64,000 nucleotides of DNA from positions 4,340,001 to 4,404,000 of the forward strand of contig NZ_CP094526.1 in NCBI RefSeq assembly GCF_029910095.1. Direction: 5' to 3'. The stretch's first letter is position 1. Each line of letters begins with the position of its first letter. Below are positions 58,019-64,000 of the stretch, in pieces. A program made the translations under genes and the position numbers. The stretch comes from Bradyrhizobium sp. ISRA464. GTDB lineage: Bacteria; Pseudomonadota; Alphaproteobacteria; Rhizobiales; Xanthobacteraceae. The notes below the pieces were generated by a model. That model saw nothing but the letters and a program-made list of their open reading frames with translations, made no database searches and was not told the DNA's origin.

Positions 58019-59106
58019 GATTCCGGCGGGTACAGGTGAACGTCACCACAATAATCGACGACACGATACTGCCGTTCCGTGGAACCTTCACGTTCCCGGG
58101 AATCTGACTGCGACAAATAATCCGGCCCGATCGGCGCCTTGCCATGGCCGCCGGGAATGTCGAGCACGTAGTCGGGCTGGCACAGGCCTGAGACCCGCCC
58201 CCGCAAGGAGCGCATCAGGCTTTGCCCGGCCTCGATCGTGGTGCGCAGATGGCCGGTGCCCGGCGCGAGATCGCCGTGATGCAGGTAATAGGGCTTGATC
58301 CGGCACTCGACGAAGGCGCGCATCAGCGCTTCGAGCGTCGCGGCGTCGTCATTGACCCCGCGCAGCAACACGGACTGGCTGACCAGGGGGATGCCGGCGT
58401 CAGCGAGGCGCGCACAGGCTGCACGCGCGTTCTCCGTGAGTTCGCGCGGATGATTGGCGTGGAGCGCGACCCAGGTCGTCGCGCCATCCAGCCGCAGCGC
58501 CGCGATCATCTCTGGGTTGACGCGTCCGGGATCGGCAACGGGTACGCGGGTATGGATGCGGATGATCTTGACGTGATCGATCCGGGCGAGATCGGCCATG
58601 ATCTCCGTCAGCCGGCGCGACGACAGCATCAGCGGATCGCCGCCGGTCAGGATGACCTCCCAGATCTCCGGATGCGCGCGGATATAGTCCAATGCCGCAC
58701 GATAGGCGTCATCGGACAACGCGGTGGACTTGCCCGGCCCGACCATTTCACGACGGAAACAGAACCGGCAATAGACCGCGCAGACGTGGACCAGCTTGAG
58801 CAGCACCCGGTCGGGATAGCGGTGGACGATCCCGGCGACCGGCGAATGCGCGTCGTCGCCGATCGGATCGGCGTTCTCGCCAGGCTGCTCCACGAGCTCC
58901 TCGGCACTCGGAACGAATTGCCGCGCGATCGGATCGTCGGGATCGGCCGGGTCGATCAGCGCGGCAAGCTCCGGCGTCACCGCGACGGCATAGCGCGCAG
59001 CGACCTTTTCCAGCTCCGCCAACGCCTCCACCGGGGCGAGCCCGGCGTCGACCAGCTCGCGCGGTTGTCGCAGCGTTGCAGCAAGTTTGGGATCGATTCT
59101 GTTCAT
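58015..59106 (-). CDS. epmB: lysine 2,3-aminomutase-like radical SAM protein (EpmB/KamA)
   Basis: A 363-aa radical SAM enzyme with the cluster motif CAVYCRFCFRRE (CxxxCxxC) and the PLP/lysine regions ILTGGDPLMLSSRRL and HHGDLAPGTGHLRTT. In the EF-P pathway EpmB converts (S)-alpha-lysine into (R)-beta-lysine. The start overlaps the stop of epmA as ATGA and efp is divergent from epmA, so this is EpmB-like rather than a catabolic KamA. Length fits the short EpmB-like form. Confidence 0.92.
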   Translation of the reverse strand: MNRIDPKLAATLRQPRELVDAGLAPVEALAELEKVAARYAVAVTPELAALIDPADPDDPIARQFVPSAEELVEQPGENADPIGDDAHSPVAGIVHRYPDRVLLKLVHVCAVYCRFCFRREMVGPGKSTALSDDAYRAALDYIRAHPEIWEVILTGGDPLMLSSRRLTEIMADLARIDHVKIIRIHTRVPVADPGRVNPEMIAALRLDGATTWVALHANHPRELTENARAACARLADAGIPLVSQSVLLRGVNDDAATLEALMRAFVECRIKPYYLHHGDLAPGTGHLRTTIEAGQSLMRSLRGRVSGLCQPDYVLDIPGGHGKAPIGPDYLSQSDSREREGSTERQYRVVDYCGDVHLYPPES

Positions 59107-60155
59107 GTTTCTCCCGCAGGCGGTGTCCAGACCACCTGGTCAATTCTCGGCGCGCCGCTCGCCAGCATCACCAGCCGATCGAAGCCGAGCGCAACGCCGC
59201 TCGCCTCGGGCATCTGGCCGACCGCGGCAATGAAGTCCTCGTCAAGCGGATAGCGCTCACCGTAACGCCTGGCCTTCTCGTCCATTGCCGCGGTGAAGCG
59301 ATCGCGCTGCTCAACGGCATCGGTCAGCTCGCCGAAGCCGTTGGCGAGCTCGACGCCGCAGGCATAGATCTCGAAGCGCTCAGCGACACGCGAATCGCCG
59401 GCCTTGGTGCGTGCCAGCGCCGCTTCCGGCGACGGATATTCGAACAGCACCGTCAGGCGGCCCTGCCCCAGATTGGGCTCGACATGCTCGACCAGCACCT
59501 TGCTGAAGATATCGGACCAGGTGTCGTCATCCGCAATCCGCACCCGTTCCCGCGCGGCCGCCGCCAGCGCTGCCCGATCGCCCTCGCCGCCTGTAATTGT
59601 CGCCAGCAGATCGATGCCGGCAAAGCGATCGAAGGCCGCCGCGACGGTCAGCAGTTCCGGCTCGACGAAGGGGTCGGCGGTCTTGCCACGGAACGAGAAC
59701 CGGCCGATCCCGGTCGCCTGCGCGGCGTGCGCGATCACCACGATCGTATCGGCCATGATGGCATCATAGCCTGCATTGGCGCGGTACCATTCCAGCATCG
59801 TGAATTCAGGCAAGTGCAGATCACCACGCTCGCGATCGCGGAACACCCGCGCGAACTCGTAGATTTTCGGCTCGCCCGCCGCGAGCAGCTTCTTGCAGGC
59901 GAATTCCGGCGAGGTGCGGAGATAGCGTGTCGCATGGGAGCCGTCGGCCCGCGCCAGCCGGGTGCGGGGCGCGTGGATATGGGTCTCGTTGCCCGGAGAA
60001 ATCTGCAGGATCCCGGTCTCGACCTCGGTAAATCCCTGCTCCTCGAACCAGGCCCTGAGCGCCTTCGTCACCGCGCTCCGCGCGAGCAGGAACGGCTTGC
60101 GGTCAGCGTAGCGCGACCGCGTCCACCACGGCGAAGGGTTGTCTGGTCCGGTCAT
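59103..60155 (-). CDS. epmA: EF-P lysine aminoacylase EpmA (GenX/PoxA)
   Basis: A 350-aa class II lysyl-tRNA synthetase paralog without the anticodon-binding domain. Class II motifs are visible: motif 2 YEFARVFRDRERGDLHLPEFTMLEWYRA, and motif 3 ANGFGELTDAVEQRDRF with ALGFDRLVMLASG. EpmA activates (R)-beta-lysine and attaches it to a lysine of EF-P. It overlaps epmB by ATGA and is divergent from efp. Confidence 0.95.
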   Translation of the reverse strand: MTGPDNPSPWWTRSRYADRKPFLLARSAVTKALRAWFEEQGFTEVETGILQISPGNETHIHAPRTRLARADGSHATRYLRTSPEFACKKLLAAGEPKIYEFARVFRDRERGDLHLPEFTMLEWYRANAGYDAIMADTIVVIAHAAQATGIGRFSFRGKTADPFVEPELLTVAAAFDRFAGIDLLATITGGEGDRAALAAAARERVRIADDDTWSDIFSKVLVEHVEPNLGQGRLTVLFEYPSPEAALARTKAGDSRVAERFEIYACGVELANGFGELTDAVEQRDRFTAAMDEKARRYGERYPLDEDFIAAVGQMPEASGVALGFDRLVMLASGAPRIDQVVWTPPAGET

Positions 60156-60548
60156 TTCGATCTCGCCCGATGTGACGAATCGCCATCAGCAACCGCCATC
60201 ATTTGTTTAAGAGACAAATATAAGCCCTTGATATTGAAACGATTGCCAACCGACATGATCTTTGTCTCACGCGAGTGCGGCGACGTTTGTCCCTTCTTGT
60301 CGAAAGACACCAGCCTTGTCCACGTGGCTGACCCCTGTCGAAGCCCGCGCCAAGGCTCGCAAAATCTCAGATGACATGGGAAGACGGCCCCGATTGGCCA
60401 GATCGGAGACCTGCAATCTGCCGAAATCAGCCGCAAAAGGCTGGCATCTCAGGGACAAATCAGTATGTTGCAGCCCGAAATCGCCGCCAAGGCAGAGGGG
60501 TTGCCGATCCGGTTTGCGCCCCCGCCTCCCAAATTCAGGAAAACACCT
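60156..60548. other. divergent promoter region between epmA and efp
   Basis: About 390 bases shared by the two divergent EF-P pathway genes. The frame of efp is open back to an ATG at 60465, but those 28 codons ([13 protein letters not shown]...) are not EF-P sequence. I see no other gene; a 94-codon minus-strand frame crossing it has no support. Confidence 0.5.
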
Positions 60549-61115
60549 TTGAAAGTCATCGCCAGTTCCATCCGCAAGGGCAACGTCATCGAACAGGACG
60601 GCAAGCTCTATGTGGTGCTATCAGCCGAGAACATTCATCCCGGCAAGGGCACCCCGGTCAGCCAGATCGAAATGCGCCGCATCGGCGACGGAGTTAAGGT
60701 CTCGGAGCGCTACAAGACCACCGACCAGGTCGAGAAGGCCACCGTCGAGGACCACAACTTCAACTACCTCTATGAAGACGGCGACGGCTTCCACTTCATG
60801 AACGCCGAGAATTACGACCAGGTCCAGGTCTCCAAGGAGATCGTCGGCTCTTCTGCGCCGTATCTGCAGGAGAACATGACCGTGAAGCTCTCGCTGCATG
60901 AGGGCAATCCGGTCGCGATCCAGCTGCCGCAGCGCGTGACGCTGGAAGTCGTCGAGACCGAGCCGGTGACCAAGGGCCAGACCGCCTCCTCGTCCTACAA
61001 GCCCGCGGTGCTTTCCAACGGCGTGCGCACCGGCGTGCCCCCGCACGTCACCACCGGCACCCGCATCGTGGTCATGACCGAGGACGGTTCCTACGTCGAA
61101 CGCGCCAAGGATTAG
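60549..61115 (+). CDS. efp: elongation factor P
   Basis: A 188-aa translation factor that rescues ribosomes stalled on polyproline. It has the three-barrel EF-P pattern: [38 protein letters not shown] (modification-site Lys at about residue 33 in the HPGKG loop), [23 protein letters not shown], and [19 protein letters not shown], the C-terminal signature. The start is TTG at 60549 with AGGA seven bases upstream, giving exactly the usual length; ATG 60465 would add 28 foreign residues. The target of EpmA/EpmB is therefore encoded beside them. Confidence 0.95.
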   Translation: MKVIASSIRKGNVIEQDGKLYVVLSAENIHPGKGTPVSQIEMRRIGDGVKVSERYKTTDQVEKATVEDHNFNYLYEDGDGFHFMNAENYDQVQVSKEIVGSSAPYLQENMTVKLSLHEGNPVAIQLPQRVTLEVVETEPVTKGQTASSSYKPAVLSNGVRTGVPPHVTTGTRIVVMTEDGSYVERAKD

Positions 61116-61133
61116 CGGCTAGCTGTGAGCTTT

Positions 61134-61226
61134 CCGAAGCGAGCGGGCAGGTTCGCGTTAAGAAAACGCTTCAAAACAAGAATCTAAAACTTGGGTTCCG
61201 ATTCAATCGGAACCCAATATGCATTA
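61134..61226. repeat. MITE-like interspersed repeat, copy B
   Basis: A diverged copy of the element at 14447-14551. The core matches (aaaacgcttcaaaacaagaa), and the stem is now gggttccgatt/aatcggaaccc, an 11-bp perfect inverted pair. Relative to copy A both sides of the stem have changed together at two positions. The outer inverted ends are degraded. Confidence 0.75.
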
Positions 61227-61245
61227 ATCTCTCCGGCAGTCGCAC

Positions 61246-62838
61246 ATGAGCCGGGGGGTCGCGTTGGGCAGGAAGGTCGTCAGCTTCGCCGGTTGCTGGC
61301 TGGCAGCTTTGCTCTTCCCCCTGACCGGCGCGTCAGCCGACGAGTTCAGGACGCCGTCAATCTCGGCCATGCGGGTCGAATGGCGTTCCGCGCTCGACCA
61401 GTTGCGGCAGGAAATCAACGCCCGGCCGGCCATTGCCTCCAGCTTCAGCTTCGCGAGCCAGCGCCGGGTCCCGGCCTACGACCCGCGCTCGACGCCCGCA
61501 TTGGTGCAGTTGAACGCGGTGACATCGCCGATTTTCCCCGGCATCGCGCGCAGCCCCATCCCGGTGCTGCTGCCGTTCGATACGGCAAGCTATCTCGAGG
61601 CGCGGCAAGGCGGTGCGCCGGACAGCCTCCCCGTGTCTCGCTATCAGGCCGACTTCCGTGCTGCCGATCTCTTCCATGCCGGCCCATCCGGCTACGATGC
61701 CGTGTTCTCGCTCGACCCCGGCGCGACCGACGGCATGCCGCAGCGGACCTTCGCAAAGCCGGTCGAGGTCCAGATCTCGGGCTCAATCCTGGTCTACGAC
61801 CTAGCTGATCGGCTGATCGGCAAAGGCGAGCCGGTCAAGGCGCTCGCCACGCAGTTCCCGGACATGCGCCGCTTCATCCGGGAAGGCTATGTCCGTTACG
61901 CCTTCACCCGGTTCGGAATTCCTTACGTCGTGTCGATCCAGTGCCTCGACAGCGCGCCGCGTCCGAAGCGGCTGGCCTGCCGCGAAGCCTATCCCGTCGC
62001 CGAACGCTTCCTGAAGGCCTTGCGCATCGCCGGCGGCTAGCCGTCGCAGCCGCGCAGCGATATCGCCAGCGCCCCCGCCGAACGACCGGCGGTGCCATCG
62101 CCCGACTTCACCTATCGCCCGAGCGGCGACATCATCGTCAACAGCGGCGGGCACCATCGGGGTGGCCGCGCCGACTTCACCGTCTATTCTCAGATCCGCT
62201 TTCCGCTCGAGAAGGCGCCGGCCTTCGCCCATTCGCAGTCCTTTCCCAAGCACGGGCGTGTCGATGAATATCCCTGGCAGGACAATTTCTGCGAGGTGCG
62301 CAGCTTTGAGGTCGGACAATGCGCCGGCGGCTATGGCCATCAGGGCCAGGACATTCGCCCCGGCGCATGTCCGCCCGGGAGCGCGGACGGATGCAACCCC
62401 AAGCGGCAGGCGGTTGTTGCGGTGCGCGACAGCATCGTGATCCGCTCACCGCAGCAGCAGGCGGTCACGCTGCAGGTCAATACCCGCACCGAACATATCC
62501 GCTTGCGCTACATGCACATGAACCCGTCCGTGATGGATGCCGACGGTCTGCTCAACGGCCGCCGCGTCACCGAAGGCGAGAAGATCGGCGTGGTCTCGAA
62601 CTATCTCGATCATCCGAACGGCACGACGCGGCATCTGCATTTCGATGTGCAGGTGTTCACGCGCGACGGCTGGATCTGGGTCAATCCCTACACCACGCTC
62701 GTGTCGGCCTATGAGAGATTGATCCGCGGCCGCGGGCGCGAAATCGGCCCCGAGCCGGGGCTTGCAGCCGCCGTCGCCCATGCCCTGCCCGAGGACGTCA
62801 CACGTCACATCGACATCCAGGAGGGCGGCAGCAATTAG
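61246..62838 (+). pseudogene. secreted LytM/M23-domain protein split by an in-frame amber codon
   Basis: One continuous frame of 530 codons is interrupted by a single TAG at 62038-62040. The 5' part (264 codons) has a signal peptide (VVSFAGCWLAALLFPLTGAS) and an uncharacterised domain. After the TAG come 17 in-frame codons rich in Pro, Ala and Ser, a GTG at 62092, then a LytM/M23-like part with GYGHQGQDIRP and TRHLHFDVQVF, the metal-binding HxxxD and HxH motifs. The 3' part has no signal peptide, although M23 domains act in the periplasm. A nonsense mutation in a linker is the simplest reading; two genes or readthrough are alternatives. Confidence 0.65.
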
Positions 62839-63025
62839 CTAGGCCGTGTCACCATAACCCCGGCGCGACGAAAGCCACGTCCGCTCTGCGCCGTTAGCGA
62901 CCAAGCTCGCGCGGCGACGCAATATGTCGCGAAGGGCCAATTGCCGAAATCGCGACCCGCTCGGCAGAGAGCTGCTGATTTGTGCAAGGAAGCCGCAGCG
63001 TCCCCGACGCCGCGGCTTCAGAGTT

Positions 63026-63505
63026 TCACGCCGACGGCGGTTTGATAGTTACACCGTACTTGGAAGCAATCGCCACCAGCCTTGGGGGGTCCGGCATGCC
63101 GCCACGGGTAGCGGTTTCGAGGTCCGCGAACATTTGATCAAGGCCGCAGCTGGGCGTACTGAGCATGAGGACGCGAGCGGTCTCGTCCCCGACATTGCGG
63201 AAAGCATGGTAGCGCCCGCGGGCACCGAAGAAAAAATCACCCGGACCGACGGTAAGCGGCGCGGCCTCGCCTTCTCGCTCGATCAGGATCTCGCCACTTA
63301 GGACATAGAAGGCCTCGTCCTCGCGGCTATGCGTATGTAGTGGCGCCCCCGCTCCCGGCGGGATGACGGCCTCCCAAAACGACAGGGACCCGCCTGTTTC
63401 AGCACCCGTTACCTTGTAAATGTGGGTGACGCCCAACACGTTCAGTGTCGAACCGGCTTCAGGCTCACGCGAAAGGGCCGTAGCCGCAGCGAGACTGTTG
63501 GTCAT
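63026..63505 (-). CDS. cupin-domain protein
   Basis: A 159-aa single cupin. The metal-binding motif 1 is LHTHSREDEAFYVLSGE (G(X)5HXH(X)3-4E(X)6G type) and motif 2 is VGPGDFFFGARGRYHAFRNVG. Small cupins of this type are often dioxygenases, isomerases or ligand sensors; the substrate is not visible. AGGAG precedes the ATG at 63505. It is divergent from a LysR gene, which probably controls it. Confidence 0.88.
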   Translation of the reverse strand: MTNSLAAATALSREPEAGSTLNVLGVTHIYKVTGAETGGSLSFWEAVIPPGAGAPLHTHSREDEAFYVLSGEILIEREGEAAPLTVGPGDFFFGARGRYHAFRNVGDETARVLMLSTPSCGLDQMFADLETATRGGMPDPPRLVAIASKYGVTIKPPSA

Positions 63506-63623
63506 TTCCAATCTCCTGTTCTCTGCCCCAATCATTGCGATCGCCAGATAACTAGCTCCGTTTGGGAAGTCTGATTAGCCGGTATTCTCTGGACTTGCCG
63601 TTCTGATTTCAGGACAATCGGCG

Positions 63624-64000
63624 ATGGATCCTCTCGACGGAATCGCTGCCTTTGTTCGTGTGGTCGATAGCGGAAGCTTTTCGGCGGCGGCGGCTCGCTT
63701 GAAGATTTCCAAGTCCGCGGTCAGTGCCCATGTGCAACGGCTCGAGAATCGCCTGGGCGTTCGCCTTCTGAATCGGACGACCCGTCGAGTATCCCTAACC
63801 GAGGCGGGCGCGGCCTATTATCGCCATTGCATCCGAATTCTCGCCGAGGCTGAAGCGGCTGAGCAGGCAGCTGCTGCGCTCCAACACCAACCGCGCGGTA
63901 CGCTGCGCATTTCGGCGCCGGACAGCTTTGGATGGATGCATGTCGCTCCGGCGCTTTCGGGCTTCTTGAGACGCTATTCGGAGCTTGCCGTCCACATCAC
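63624..64000 (+). CDS. LysR family transcriptional regulator (partial)
   Basis: The first 125 codons of a LysR-type regulator running off the window end. MDPLDGIAAFVRVVDSGSFS begins the winged helix-turn-helix (AAAARLKISKSAVSAHVQRLENRLGVRLLNRTTRRVSLTEAG), followed by the linker helix and the first strand of the effector domain (RGTLRISAPDSFG). It is divergent from the cupin gene; LysR proteins usually control the divergent neighbour. Confidence 0.92.
   Translation, partial: MDPLDGIAAFVRVVDSGSFSAAAARLKISKSAVSAHVQRLENRLGVRLLNRTTRRVSLTEAGAAYYRHCIRILAEAEAAEQAAAALQHQPRGTLRISAPDSFGWMHVAPALSGFLRRYSELAVHI

Noticed and set aside
60465-60548. ATG-initiated N-terminal extension of EF-P
   Set aside because: The 28 added residues do not resemble EF-P, and TTG at 60549 gives the canonical 188 aa with a Shine-Dalgarno.

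Overview
The window reads as chromosome of a GC-rich alphaproteobacterium, most probably Bradyrhizobium or a close relative in the Nitrobacteraceae. The evidence is the OpgC, DUF992, DUF6481 and MXKDX-repeat proteins, many very small secreted or membrane proteins of rhizobial type, GTG and TTG starts behind good Shine-Dalgarno sites, and several short interspersed repeats that I associate with Bradyrhizobium genomes. That genus call rests on recollection, since no search was possible. No phage, conjugative element, insertion sequence, rRNA or CRISPR array was seen. Three tRNAs are present: Arg-TCT, Pro-TGG and Glu-TTC.

Layout. 0-10 kb: envelope genes on the minus strand (alpha-2-macroglobulin then PBP1c, overlapping by ATGA; GT39 glycosyltransferase then PAP2 phosphatase). 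10-14.9 kb: tRNA-Arg and small exported or hypothetical proteins. 14.9-18 kb: D-galactonate genes dgoK-dgoA and a Tat-type metallo-beta-lactamase-fold protein. 18-21.6 kb: a long interspersed repeat and a cluster of tiny genes, one frameshifted. 21.8-24.8 kb: TRAP transporter operon dctPQM. 24.8-32 kb: leucine/isovalerate catabolism (ivd-mccB-mccA-hmgL), divergent from a tetR-lrp pair with two operator-like palindromes between them. 32-38 kb: NDUFS4-like protein, OpgC, an orphan carbamoyltransferase, a cyclase and tRNA-Pro. 38-45 kb: DUF192, double cold-shock protein, Sir2 deacetylase, a truncated H-NS-like protein, glyoxalase I, GST and PilZ. 45-50.4 kb: a ketone-oxidation module (Baeyer-Villiger monooxygenase, family VIII-type esterase, AcoR-type sigma-54 activator) with a good -24/-12 promoter in front. 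51-57.5 kb: a carbamoylase-type amidohydrolase, TauE/SafE exporter, PrsW protease, HdeD, then DAHP synthase. 58-61 kb: the elongation factor P modification set (KamA/EpmB-like, EpmA, EF-P). 61-64 kb: a nonsense-interrupted LytM/M23 gene, a cupin and the start of a LysR gene.

The most striking signal is upstream of the DAHP synthase gene. A promoter leads almost directly into a 26-codon leader peptide with a run of Tyr, Phe and Trp codons. Three mutually exclusive stems follow, ending in a perfect Rho-independent terminator. This is the complete architecture of a ribosome-mediated attenuator sensing all three aromatic amino acids, and it is probably translated from a leaderless start as in rhizobial trpL. 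Other points worth a second look are a palindromic repeat translated inside the PBP1c gene, a MITE-like repeat whose stem shows compensatory changes between two copies, an in-frame amber stop splitting a LytM protein, and the sigma-54/BVMO/esterase/AcoR circuit.
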